From Anniella stebbinsi (lineage: Eukaryota; Chordata; Lepidosauria; Squamata; Anniellidae): a DNA stretch of 64,000 nt. Positions 1 to 8,743 of this stretch are shown here, in pieces. A program made the translations under genes and the position numbers. Where the stretch lies: positions 218,854,017 through 218,918,016 of the forward strand of contig JARDYH010000004.1 of NCBI GenBank assembly GCA_029215795.1, in the 5' to 3' direction. Each line of letters begins with the position of its first letter. The stretch's first letter is position 1. Under the pieces are notes generated by a model. It had not been told where the DNA came from. It did not search any database and worked only from the letters and a program-made list of their open reading frames with translations.

Positions 1-260
1 ATCGAGAGAACAAGTCGTCCTCCTCACTCCTCCAAGCAGCTTGTCCACGTCCTTGGTACTCACCAACTGAAACTGATCCAGTATAATTCTACTTGCGGAA
101 TTGCTGGACACTCCATTGTCAGTGTCTGCTACAATGACGACATCTAAGTCGGCTCTTATCCGAGAGATTTTATCTGTGAAATGGTAGTTAAAAGCATCAC
201 AGCGAACTACCGAAGGCTCTAAAATCGAGTTCAGGGGAGAAGGTGCCTGAGTTAGGCCCC

Positions 261-466
261 TCACCACCCTGAATAGTTCTGCTGGACGTGAATTCGCAGA
301 CGCAATGCGTGCAAAGAAGAAAGCTTTCTTCGCTGCACGTATTGCCACCCCATAGGAACGAAGATGTTCTCTATGTCGTGCTTATTGGATATAAGTTGAG
401 TTTTCCGCCATCGGCGCTCCAGTCGTCGTCCTTTCCGCTTCAACTCCCGGAGTTCTTCTGTATACC
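261..466 (-). pseudogene. L2 ORF2 linker between endonuclease and RT
   Basis: This continues the endonuclease reading after a frameshift. The peptide begins ELRELKRKGRRLERRWRKTQ, a basic stretch typical of the L2 region between endonuclease and reverse transcriptase. Further left, at 1-120, the minus strand still reads a continuous linker peptide ending VRRTTCSLD. There is no start codon of its own; it is part of the broken ORF2. Confidence 0.75.
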
Positions 467-1348
467 AGGCGCCCGATTAGAAGCGGGTCGGAGAGGACGT
501 TTGGGGGCGATCGTGTCGATAGCCCTAGTTAGGTCTTGATTCCATCTACTGACCAGGGCTTCTACAGGATCGTCGATGATACCAACCATAGAACCCTCCA
601 AGGCCTTCTGGAATCCAGAAGGATCCATCAACCTTCGAGGGTGGACCATCTTAATAGGTCTGCCACCCCTGCAGGGGTGGGTGGTAGCTGTGATACTAAC
701 CCTGACCAGAAAGTGGTCTGTCCATGACAATGCAGAGGTATTTGTTACCTGCGCCCACAGATTTGTCTGTTCGGAGCTGAAAACAGCATCTAGGGTGTGA
801 CCTTCTGAATGTGTAGGCCCAGAGACCAATTGGGATAGGCCCATGGTTGTCATGGATGCCATGAACCCCCGAGCTGCACCTGACAAACCAGCCTCGAATG
901 GGATGTTGAAGTCGCCCAGGACCAAAAGCCTAGGCGAATCCAACACCAGCTCCGAGACCAGTTCCGTGAGCTTGGTAAGGGAGTCTGATAGGCAGCGGGG
1001 GGGCCGGTACACTAACAGAATCCCTAGTCTATCCCTGGCCTTCAGACTCAGGTACACACACTCGATGTGATTCAATTGCCGGACAGGAAGTCTGGTCAGA
1101 TTAAGATTGTCCTTGTAGACCACAGCTACTCCACCCCCCCGCCCACTTTCCCTCACCTGCTCACTAACACAGTACCCAGCTGGGAGGGCCTGGGCCCATG
1201 TCGGCCCACTATCATCTCCCAGCCAGGTTTCGGTGAAGCATGCCAGGTCGGCCTCCTCATCTATAAGGAGATCATAGATGATATTTGTTTTTAACCTTCC
1301 TGGCATTGCATAGGAGCAAGGAGAGGTTCTGTGGGTGGCCTGGTTCAT
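440..1348 (-). pseudogene. L2 ORF2 endonuclease domain, frameshifted
   Basis: About 300 codons of the LINE endonuclease, which nicks target DNA to prime reverse transcription. Visible motifs in order are TETWL (metal-binding glutamate), GRGGGVAVVY, LLVYRPP, LGDFNI (catalytic Asp and Asn) and SWTDHFLV (terminal Asp-His). The N-terminal CNAR motif sits just upstream in another frame (NLSLLLCNARK, about 1290-1320), so there is a frameshift near 1275-1295. A second one-base loss near 466 breaks the frame after NRAP; downstream the protein resumes as YTEELRELKRKGRR. The copy is therefore dead but not very old, as most of the domain reads cleanly. Confidence 0.88.
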
Positions 1349-1521
1349 TCTCCAAGTTCCCCGGGTTAGCAGGGCGACCAGAAGGCAAGATAGGTGTTAA
1401 ATATCTATCTCTCCTTCCCCTGTAATGGCACTTCGCCCTGCTATCACCATATCTCCCTTTGCCCTGCACAACAGATATTGCCACTCCCAGGCACATTACA
1501 GCTCAGCTGCACTCCCAGCCA

Positions 1522-1700
1522 CCTCAAGTGTTTCAGAGGGGTGGGCTGGGCCGGTGTTCTGAGCCTTTCCAAAGATGGGCTGGGCTGTAGGGAGGCGCAG
1601 CGAGCAAGCTCCTACACACACCTCCTCCCCGCCGGTGTTTCAAGCCTTTCCAAAGGTGGGCTGGGCTGGGCTGTAGGGAGGCGCAACGGCCTCCCTACAG
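1522..1700 (-). repeat. L2 5'UTR tandem monomers and junction hairpin
   Basis: A block beginning CCGGTGTT, followed by AGCCTTTCCAAAG, GGGCTGGGCTGTAGG and GAGGCGCA, occurs at 1551-1599 and again at 1632-1685 (period about 81 bases). A partial third unit lies at 1522-1550. Short tandem monomers upstream of ORF1 or the endonuclease are common LINE promoters, so this is probably the element's 5'UTR. A perfect 12-bp inverted repeat (1671-1682 and 1689-1700, six-base loop) ends exactly where the opposite-strand L2 part begins. Confidence 0.6.
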
Positions 1701-1704
1701 CCTG

Positions 1705-2841
1705 TATGATGACCTATATCGGGAGAAAGACAGGGGGAGTGTGACTCTGTTGATTCTCCTTGATCTCTCAGCAGTTTTTGATACCATCGAACATGGTATC
1801 CTTCTGGGACGACTGGCTGAATTGGGAGTGGGAGGCACTGCACTGCAGTGGTTCCGCTCCTACTTGGGAAGGCGGCTCCAGAAGGTGGTGCTTGGGGGAC
1901 ATTGCTCGGCCCCGTGGATTCTCCAGTATGGCGTCCCACAGGGGTCAGTCTTGTCCCCCATGCTGTTCAACATCTACATGAAACCGTTGAGTGCAGTCAT
2001 CCGGAGTTTTGGAGTGTGTTGTCATCAGTACGCTGATGACAAACAACTCTATTTCTCCTTTTCATCTTCAGCAGGTGAGGCTGTGGATGTGCTGAACCAG
2101 TGCCTGGCTGAGACAATGGACTGGATGAGGGCTAACAAACTGAAACTCAATCCAGACAAGACTGAGATGCTGTTATTGGATGGTTCTGCTGACTGGATGG
2201 AGGGTCTTCAACCTATTCTGGATGGGGTTACACTCCCCCTGAAGAAGCATGTTCGCAGCTTGGGAGTTCTCCCAGAACCATCTCTGCCACTTGAGGCTCA
2301 GGTAGCCTCGGTGGCACGGAGTGCCTTCTACCAACTTCGGTTGGTGGCCCAGCTACGCCCCTATCTGGACAGGGATAACCTGGCTTCAGTTTTCTATGCT
2401 CTGGTAATCTCCAAGTTGGATTGCAATGCGCTCTACGTGGGGCTGTCCTTGAAGATGGTTCGGAAGCTGCAGCTTGTGCAAAATGTAGCGGCCAGATTGA
2501 TAACAGGAACCAGAAGGTTCAAGCATATAAGACCTACTCTGGCCCGCTTGCATTGGCTGCCTATACGTTTCCAAGCCCGATTCAAGGTGCTGGTTCTAAC
2601 ATATAAAGCCTTACACGGCTTGGGACCACAATACCTGATGGAACACCTCTTCCGATACGAACCTACCCGTACACTACAATCCACATCTAAGGTCCTCCTC
2701 TGGTTGCCTACCCCGAGGGAAGCACAGAGGATGGCAACAAGGGAGAGGGCCTTTTCAGTGATGGCCCCCCAATTATGGAATGATCTCCCCCGACGAGGCT
2801 TGCCTGGCGCCAACATTGTTACCTTTTCGGCACCAGGTTAA
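1705..2841 (+). pseudogene. L2 ORF2 reverse transcriptase, 5'-truncated
   Basis: About 378 codons of the LINE reverse transcriptase. Motif A is LLDLSAVFDTIEH (about 1756-1800), motif B is YGVPQGSVLSPMLFNIYM (about 1927-1980), the catalytic motif is YADD (2029-2040), followed by KLNPDKTEMLL. After it come the L2 C-terminal signatures LHWLPIRF, FKVLVLTYKALHGLGP and APQLWNDLP. The frame is lost near 2795-2830: the expected C-terminal SFRRQVKTFLFSQAF-like tail is out of frame, ending in TFSAPG and a stop. The catalytic residues remain, but there is no start or endonuclease in this strand. Confidence 0.88.
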
Positions 2842-3056
2842 GACTTTACTCTTCTCCCAGGCATTTAACAGCGTATGTTGAGGGTTTTGTTGTTGTTGTT
2901 TGACCCAGAATAGTTGTTTTAAATTATATTGTATTTATAACTTGTTTTTATGCTTTTTATGGTTTTAAATTTTGTATATCGTTTTTTAATGCTCAATGTT
3001 TTAATTTTTGTAAACCGCCCAGAGAGCTTCGGCTATGGGGCAATTTATAAGTGGAA

Positions 3057-3057
3057 C

Positions 3058-3098
<41 letters not shown>
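3057..3098 (+). repeat. (TAA)n microsatellite, L2 tail
   Basis: About fourteen TAA units directly at the end of the L2 3'UTR. L2 elements end in short tandem tails rather than poly(A), and this one has probably expanded as a microsatellite. Confidence 0.9.
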
Positions 3099-3159
3099 TA
3101 CAAGCCAGGTTGATTTACAGTAAGTGTTGGGTTGTGAAGGATATGAAAACAAAATCTGC

Positions 3160-3360
3160 AATGAAAATAGTGCATTTATAAAGTGCTTTAGAGAGTGCCC
3201 AAAGCATTTCACATACATTATTATCTCAGTAATCACATGGACCTTATACAGTACGTCAGCATTATCATCCCGATATTGCAGATGGGAGGCTGAAGTTGAG
3301 AGGGAGATGGGAGATTGCCTAGAAAGTCTGTAGCAGAGGCAAGATTTGAGCTAGAGATCT
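3160..3360 (+). mobile_element. MIR-like (core-SINE / L2-related) fragment
   Basis: The stretch ATTTATAAAGTGCTTTAGAG, then CAAAGCATTTCACATACATT, ATTATCTCAGTAATC, ATTGCAGATGGGAGGCTGA and GAGATTGCC has the order of MIR-type SINEs: a growth-of-count region, then a pattern like cattttacagatgaggaaactgag and a gacttgccc-like end. It is strongly diverged and I cannot see the tRNA head. An L2 3' fragment is the alternative. Confidence 0.5.
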
Positions 3361-3850
3361 CTGCTTACAGATCAAACTATTATTATTGAAAATATCAGCA
3401 GCCTACCTCTCAATCGTAATTTCTAAAGTAACTTTACAAGAAAATTTAAACCAACAATATACAAAACAACAAAACCCCAATGCCCCAAATGGCAGGGGAA
3501 AAGCCTTGGGCATTGCCCAAATAATTGAGAGACCCAGAATGATATAATCCTATGGTCATTTTACTTGGATATTTGGATCAGCATGTAGAAAGGAAACTTC
3601 AAGAGCTGGTATGGAGTACGCTGGTTGCTCCAGAATTTTGGTGACAAAAAACCTGATGTAACCCTGAGAGCCCCTACTTCAAAAGAATCAATAGTTAAAT
3701 CATGGCAAATTGGAAGATATGATTAATTGTATTCATATTAGAGAGGGAAGATGGGGCTTCTTGCACAAATTAGCTTCCTTTTATTGAATTAATGAGGAAT
3801 AAATACAATCTAGATTTGTCAATACACACAAACTTTCCATGATATACATT
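3361..3850. other. No recognisable feature
   Basis: AT-rich unique-looking sequence. No LINE motif, splice pattern or tandem repeat seen. Confidence 0.5.
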
Positions 3851-3855
3851 AATAT

Positions 3856-4215
3856 GTTGTCAGGATCCCTCCCAACCTTGGGGAGACCTCCTCAGAGGGA
3901 GAAACACAGGACCCCTTGGAGAGCCACTGTACCACTGAGGAACCAGAGGGAAGCGGACACGGAAGGAAGCCCAGTTTAGCAGCCAGGAGGCTCTACCGTC
4001 ACTCGCCAGCACGTTCTCCTCAGGAGGAAGCAAGAAGATCCAGCAGGAAACAATGACCAAGCAGATGACAAGAAGAGAAGGAGCAACAATGAGGATGTAA
4101 AGCTCTCAGTCTCCTCCGAGTGTCTGCTAGGTTAACAGGTCCTGGCCTATTGAGCTCCAGCTTTTTTGTAGCTCAGCTCCCACTCTGGAACAAGGTGCTG
4201 GTCACAGACCGGTGT
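3856..4215. repeat. Unclassified GC-richer segment, possible LTR remnant
   Basis: This segment begins TTGTCAGGATCC and is markedly GC-richer than its flanks. It ends in GGTCACAGACCGG before an AT-rich run. There is no LINE, SINE or MITE signature. The TGTCAGG start would fit an LTR edge, but I see no partner copy, primer-binding site or matching end, so the class is open. Confidence 0.25.
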
Positions 4216-4342
4216 TGAATATATATATTTTTAGACAATATTGATAAAATTTAATCAAGTATACATTTTATATTCTTATATTCCATTCCTACAGTATGAA
4301 GGTCTGTTCATGTAGTTTTCTATGTCTGCAATAAAACGAATC

Positions 4343-4530
4343 TCAATAGAAAAGCAGCTTCACAGCAGGTTTATGAAAAAAAGCAGCAAAAAAATCAATC
4401 AAGGGGTACTGAACTCCATGAAAAGCCTGGGCAAATAACAATGTCGTCAGCTGGCATCTGAAAGCCAAAGAGGATGCTCTGTGAATGGACGGGGGAAGGG
4501 GTTCCCTGAATGTGACAACACAGCTGAAAA
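4343..4530 (-). mobile_element. L2-like 3' ORF2 fragment
   Basis: On the minus strand the peptide SLAFRCQLTTLLFAQAFHG corresponds to the extreme C-terminus of L2 ORF2 (SFRRQVKTFLFSQAF-like), preceded by FREPLPP. It faces away from the plus-strand L2 fragment that starts at about 4536. It is diverged and truncated on both sides. Confidence 0.5.
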
Positions 4531-4535
4531 GGCCC

Positions 4536-4856
4536 CGTCCCTTACTCAGAGGACCTTCTCTTCTGCCGCTCCCAGACTGTGGAATGACCTGCCGGAGGAG
4601 ACTCGTCAACTTAACAGTCTTTTAGGATTTAAGAAAGCCATAAAGACTGTTCTCTTCCGGCAGGCATATCCAGTGGAATTTTAGAATGTTTTAAGGATGT
4701 TTTTAGGATGTTTTAGGATTTTTATGCAGTTTTAATAATATGTGTCATGTTTTAATCAGTTTTATGTATTTTATCGTGTTGTTGTTCCCCGCCTCGATCC
4801 AGACGGAGAGGCGGGTAAGAAATAAATTGTTATTATTATTATTATTGTGACCAATC
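4536..4856 (+). mobile_element. L2 LINE, severely 5'-truncated
   Basis: Contains the last 50 codons of ORF2 (TQRTFSSAAPRLWNDLPEE, then IKTVLFRQAYPVEF and stop at 4682-4684), the 3'UTR with TTTTAATCAGTTTTATGTAT, the end GTTCCCCGCCTCGATCCAGA / GGAGAGGCGGGTAAGAAATAAA and a (TTA)n tail. It belongs to the same subfamily as the copy at 36299-36755, which ends with the same residues (AYPVEF). Confidence 0.88.
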
Positions 4857-5300
4857 TCGCCTCAGAGATTGGGGGCATTCTGAGCAGGGCCTCTTGATAG
4901 AGTAGTAGGCACCAGAGATAGGATCTTCTTGGCCGAGGCCCCATATCTGTGGAAATCCCTGCCACAATATTTATGGTTGTCTCCATCAGTTCTGGCTTTT
5001 CAAAGGGCCTTGAAAACCCGTTTGTTCCAACTTACTTTTAGCTGAGGTGACTCTCTGACTCTTTCATGGCTCTATTATTGCTGACTTTAAATTGTTTTTC
5101 CAATGGCTTGATTACATTTATACAAGCATTGGGCTGGGATGTGAGATATTTTAACTGCTGTTTTAAAATTATTGTACTTCACTGAAATGGGATATTATAA
5201 TTATGTTTTACTTTGACGTAAGCTGGTTTGGGGTTGGGGGAGGCTTTTGCCCTAAAGGTGGCCTAGAAATGTTTGAAATAAAAATGAAAGCAAATCTTAA
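4857..5300 (+). mobile_element. Old L2/CR1-type LINE 3' end
   Basis: The peptide DRIFLAEAPYLWKSLPQYLW, then VLAFQRALKTRLFQLTFS and stop at about 5043, matches the ORF2 C-terminal pattern (APxLWNxLP followed by FRRxLKTxLF). A diverged 3'UTR follows. The copy is more diverged than its neighbour and probably predates it. Confidence 0.6.
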
Positions 5301-5750
5301 TCTGGCAGATTGATATGGGAGAAGGCAGTCCTTCGGGTATTCCAATCCAAAATTATTTTAGAGCGCTATGAGTGAAATCTAACACCTTTGATTGTGTCTT
5401 CGAACAGATTGGTAGCCAATGAAGCTCTTCAATTTAGAAAGATATGACTATCTGTGATCAATACCAGCTAACAACTTAGCTTCTACATATTCTAGAGCTG
5501 TGCTGAATGCAGTGTCCGACCAAAAAAGCGCTGTGGGGGAAATGGCTGCCAGAGCACACTAGGAGCATTGCTGGCTTAGTGCTGACAAAAATACAAAAAA
5601 CAATGTTGGCCAAACAGAAGAAGAGTTCTAATTTAGCCTTCTCCCTAACATCCTAGTATTCTCCAAGCAGGGAGTGTTGGTATTTTGGTTTTAGTATAGA
5701 GGAGTATTCAATCATGTGGACCCTATCCTCCCCAAGCTTGAAGAATACCA
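5301..5750. other. No recognisable feature
   Basis: Unique-looking sequence without coding, repeat or RNA signature that I can support. Confidence 0.5.
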
Positions 5751-5754
5751 CTTA

Positions 5755-5885
5755 GATTGCAATCCTATGCATGTTTAGACAGAAAAAAAGTCCTACAACT
5801 CCCAGCATCACCCAGGTCGCATGGCTGAATGAATGCTGGGAGTTGTTAGACTTTGTTCTGTCTAAACATACATAGGATTGTACCC
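5755..5885. mobile_element. Hairpin MITE with TTA target duplication
   Basis: A nearly perfect palindrome of 131 bases. The left arm has CAATCCTATGCATGTTTAGA, then CAGAAAAAAAGTCCTACAAC and TCCCAGCAT; the right arm is its reverse complement with a few changes. TTA stands on both sides (5752-5754 and 5886-5888), which fits a 3-bp duplication of the PIF/Harbinger kind. The same CAATCCTATGCATGTTTA-type word occurs in several degraded pieces of the window (for example 51297-51390 and 41970-42050). Confidence 0.65.
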
Positions 5886-5960
5886 TTAAATTCTAAGGAT
5901 CACACAAGACTGAAGGAAATTTGAGTTGTTAACAGCCTTCCCAGAGAAGTTTGCGTGGCA

Positions 5961-5962
<2 letters not shown>

Positions 5963-6001
<39 letters not shown>
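5963..6001 (+). repeat. (GT)n microsatellite
   Basis: About nineteen uninterrupted GT units directly before an L2 3' end. Confidence 0.95.
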
Positions 6002-6002
<1 letters not shown>

Positions 6003-6005
<3 letters not shown>

Positions 6006-6225
6006 GCACCAGGTGAAGACTTGTTCACCCAAGCCTTTTAAATAGCTTGTGTAGTCTAGGCCACTCAGCTTTAAAATCTGTGTTTGAACTTCGGGGTTCT
6101 GTGAGTTTTATTTCTTGTATTTTGCATTGCTTTCTCTTTTAGTTTTGTATTTGAATTGTTTATTTATTGTAAGCCACCCAGAGAACTTTATGTAATAGGG
6201 TGGCATGTAATTGCTCTAAATAATG
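6003..6225 (+). mobile_element. L2 3' end
   Basis: Starts GGCACCAGGTGAAGACTTGT, resembling the last codons of L2 ORF2 (the RRQVKT-like region), then an AT-rich 3'UTR and GTAAGCCACCCAGAGAACTT, the L2 end motif. The 5' side abuts the GT repeat. Confidence 0.7.
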
Positions 6226-6760
6226 CAGGAAGGGGGAAGGGGGACCCTCAAATTTATTCAAAGACAAAATCGGATTTAAGGAATAAAATATTTCTCCCAG
6301 TTCCAGATTAAAGGCAACAAAGTGATATGAACAGAGGGTCTTAAGGAAACAGGGGGTGGTAGGCAGAGAACACTCACACCTGAAACTGACTCACATAGAA
6401 AGCATGTCCCTTTAAACAGCTCCCTTGCTTTGATCTCCTCAGCTGTGTCTCCCTCCTCCACATGGGCGGCAAGCAACAAAGCTGAAATTTAGGAGGGGGG
6501 AAACCTTCCCAAATCATTGCTTAAAGAAATGGGAAAGAACTCGGAATCACCGTCCAGGTGAGTGCCTGGAAGCATTACAGAGATGTGGAATCTTCCTTTC
6601 TAAGGAGAGGCTAGATTGGTACTATGCGTGCCATCCAAAGAATGTTAAGCATGCTTAAGTCTCATTGAACCCAATGGGATCTGCGCACCCCTAGATGTGC
6701 TTAAGGCCTATGCATTTCCATAGAGCTTAAGCACAATTAACTTTCGCTAGATTTCAACTA
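6226..6760. other. Mostly unique sequence with a degraded short repeat
   Basis: At about 6600-6740 words like CTCATTGAACCCAATGGGAT and TGCTTAAG recall a widespread reptile short repeat (tcccattgagttcaatggg-type). The remainder shows nothing recognisable. Confidence 0.35.
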
Positions 6761-7115
6761 GGGTGCCTCTACAAGAGAGGTTTAATGCGCTTTGAGGGTT
6801 CATTAAAAATTTTACCTCTACAAGAACGGAGCGCAAATCGGGCGTAGAGGCGCGTTATCTCCCCAATAATGCGCATTTTCGAATGCGCGTTAAATCGCGA
6901 GTTTTATTTTGCTCCGGCCGTTAAAGCGCATTTTCCCAGTGTGAACAAGCGATTATGCGCATTAACTTCTTGTAAAGCGCTTTTTGGACATCTATTAATG
7001 CGTTTCGCCGCCTCTCGCCGCCTCCCGTGCAGAGGGATTAGGAGTAAATGCGCATCTGCGATAATGCGCATAATCGCCGAACCGGGCGCAAAAGCGAATC
7101 CTTGTAGAGGGAGCC
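6761..7115 (+). mobile_element. MITE-A copy 1 (CpG-rich, 355 bp)
   Basis: First of three homologous elements. Ends are GGGTGCCTCTACAAG on the left and CTTGTAGAGGGAGCC on the right, an imperfect terminal inverted repeat of about 15 bases. CTA stands on both sides (6758-6760 and 7116-7118), a 3-bp target duplication. The interior is packed with the words ATGCGC and GCGCATT and holds roughly 30 CpG sites, unlike the CpG-poor flanks. The left terminal word CCTCTACAAG recurs subterminally at about 6817. No transposase is present; it must be non-autonomous. The 3-bp duplication suggests PIF/Harbinger, but the transposase family is inference. Confidence 0.8.
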
Positions 7116-7483
7116 CTAGTGGGATCAGACTAGAGAAGCGCCACTGATGGAAGAATATATTTAACTCTTTCCCTTGCATGTTAGGTATCTATATTTTCCC
7201 CATGTGAGGCCAATGGCAGCTTTACGGACCACTGATACTGGGAAATCAACAGAGAGGAATTAGTTTAAAGAATCCACTCCCCCAGCATCACTCCCTCAAT
7301 CCACAACTCCCCCACAGCTCTGAACTGAAAGGAAAAGAAATACAGGACATCCAGTTGCGAAACTGCCAGCATCTTGTCTACTTTCCCCCCCAAAATGAGA
7401 AATCTAGATATCATTAAATCATTACAGCTCCAAGATTGAGACTGTGAAGCTCCATACTGAAGGTGTAACATTTGAAGGAGGGG
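7116..7483. other. No recognisable feature
   Basis: Unique-looking sequence between MITE-A and a degraded short repeat at 7484-7516 (GGGTGGGCAACGTGTAGCCC, a common reptile hairpin-repeat arm). Confidence 0.4.
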
Positions 7484-7516
7484 TGGGCAACGTGTAGCCC
7501 TCTAAATGTTTTGGGG

Positions 7517-7930
7517 CTGACCGCACTACAGGTCTTGTCCGCCTATCTTAGGCTTCAGGTGGCTCTAGGGTCCTCCTATTGTCTTAGAAGGAGTGAGTTC
7601 CAGCCAGCAAGACCCACTTGGAGCTATTCAGAGCCCAAACTTCTTCCTGCCTTGATCTACATTCCTGCCTTGAACTTACTACCTCCTTCCCCTGTGAGCC
7701 TCAAGGGACCTCAGAATGGAACAACGCCTGTTCAGAAAGGCTTAGTATTGGAGTTTGGGGCTCTAAGTGAGCTGATGCTTTAACAGTGATACAGTTCAAG
7801 CTTATATAAGAGCTGGAGGCTTCACCCCTTCCTAGCTCTCAGCCAGACCCAAATCCAGACAGGTTCTTGCATGAACTCTCACCTCTCCTGAGTACACTGA
7901 TGTGTGGCTAGCTGGGCACATTGACAGTGG
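7517..7930 (+). repeat. Unclassified LTR-like repeat, copy 1
   Basis: The stretch 7517-7730 is homologous to 50372-50567 on the opposite strand: shared words include CTGACCGCACTACAGGTC (CTTGACCACACTACAGGTC in the other copy), GAGTTCCAGCCAGCAAGACC, CACTTGGAG and the GCCTC..A..AATGG end. Downstream a TATA-like CTTATATAAGAGCTGG (7800-7815) lies within GC-richer DNA, as in the U3/R part of an LTR. The class is not established; a DNA element or an old gene-derived repeat is possible. Confidence 0.45.
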
Positions 7931-8305
7931 TCCTGAAACTCTTGCCTAGAATCTTTTCTCCTCTGTTCCAGTAGTCCTGGAGGTGATGATGGAGGGAAGG
8001 TGTTCAAAAACCAGCCAGGAACACAGGTGACTGATGTTGAGATGTCCAGTCCTTCTTCTTAGAATAAATGGTAAGCCTCCGGAAGAGCCCAATTTTTGGT
8101 TAGTTTTTCAGGATATATTATGTCAATAGACAGAGCCGATAAGTCTACTCTTCCAGACTTAAAGGTTGGCTTTTAAGAATAAGATCTGAGCAGTTCAAAT
8201 ATTAAAATATTTGGACCAAACAATGGCTTCGGGAGGGTGGGAAGATCAAGATCAAAGAACATCTGTCTATTTTGGGTTTTCAAAAGATTCCAGGTAAGGT
8301 TAATG
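7931..8305. other. No recognisable feature
   Basis: No coding or repeat signature seen. Confidence 0.4.
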
Positions 8306-8317
8306 CACCATCACTCA

Positions 8318-8460
8318 GACTTCCTCCAACCTGGTGGCCACTAGATGTGTAGGACTATACCTCCCATCATCCCCAACCCAACCACTAATGGCCATGCTGC
8401 CTAGAGATGATAGAAGTTGTAGTCCAACACATCTGGAGGGCATCAGATGGGGGAAGGCCA
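8318..8460. mobile_element. Short hairpin repeat (TAGTCCAACACATCTGGAGG family)
   Basis: The left arm CCACTAGATGTGTAGGACTA, TACCTCCCATCATCC and the right arm GATAGAAGTTGTAGTCCAAC, ACATCTGGAGGGCA are approximate reverse complements around GGCCAT. This fold-back pattern recurs at 13571-13660, 16781-16905, 19530-19605 and 47578-47690. It is probably an old MITE family. Confidence 0.55.
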
Positions 8461-8743
8461 CCAGAGCTCTCTTGCCTTTGACTGATCTGGTGTTGATCAG
8501 TGAAACAAAAGGCCTCTTCAGACTTGATGCCCCATCTGCCCAGTAACCATTTGAAATGCTTCCTTGCAATCAGAGTTTGTGATGAAGGTTCAGATGGTGT
8601 CAATACTGTAACAGCAATTTGTTCTGCATTTGCTCAAGCACTCCAGTTCTCTCCCCCACCCTTTATTATTCCAAGGGCAAATTCAGAGGCATCTTCAAAG
8701 ATACGATTAATTATTTTATTTTATTTTTTGCTTTTCATCTCAG

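Larger units (their letters stand above)
1..1700 (-). mobile_element. L2 LINE, inverted 5' part (5'UTR, endonuclease, linker)
   Basis: Read on the minus strand, this is the 5' portion of an L2-type non-LTR retrotransposon. The 5'UTR with short tandem monomers lies at about 1360-1700, the apurinic-like endonuclease at about 440-1350, and the linker towards the reverse transcriptase at 1-440. The linker reads in frame to the window edge (ending TTCSLD), so the element continues to the left. It lies head to head with an L2 3' part starting at 1701 on the plus strand. L2 ORF2 normally runs endonuclease then reverse transcriptase on one strand, so the arrangement suggests a 5' inversion of one insertion. 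Two independent insertions are the alternative. Confidence 0.85.
1701..3105 (+). mobile_element. L2 LINE 3' part (RT, 3'UTR, TAA tail)
   Basis: Plus-strand L2 segment that starts abruptly inside ORF2 (reading YDDLYREKDRGSV) and runs through the reverse transcriptase, the C-terminal region, an AT-rich 3'UTR and the typical L2 end (AACCGCCCAGAGAGCTTCGG followed by a GGGGCAATTTATAA-like stretch) into a (TAA)n tail at about 3057-3098. The 5' boundary coincides with the end of the inverted 5' part. Confidence 0.88.

Noticed and set aside
4343..4856. A third 5'-inverted L2
   Set aside because: The minus-strand piece (4343-4530) covers the same C-terminal region as the plus-strand piece and is more diverged, so it is a separate older insertion, not the inverted 5' part of the same one.
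6800..7100. CRISPR-like array from the repeated GCGCATT words in MITE-A
   Set aside because: Repeats are 7-bp, irregularly spaced and partly palindromic, in a vertebrate-type genome; nothing fits a CRISPR.
6869..7147. A 69-92-codon open frame that starts 108 bases into each of the three MITE-A copies
   Set aside because: The peptide similarity follows from DNA similarity. The stop is lost in copy 1, several differences change amino acids, and there is no bias to silent changes; the frame runs through palindromic GCGCAT words. It is more likely a by-product than a gene.
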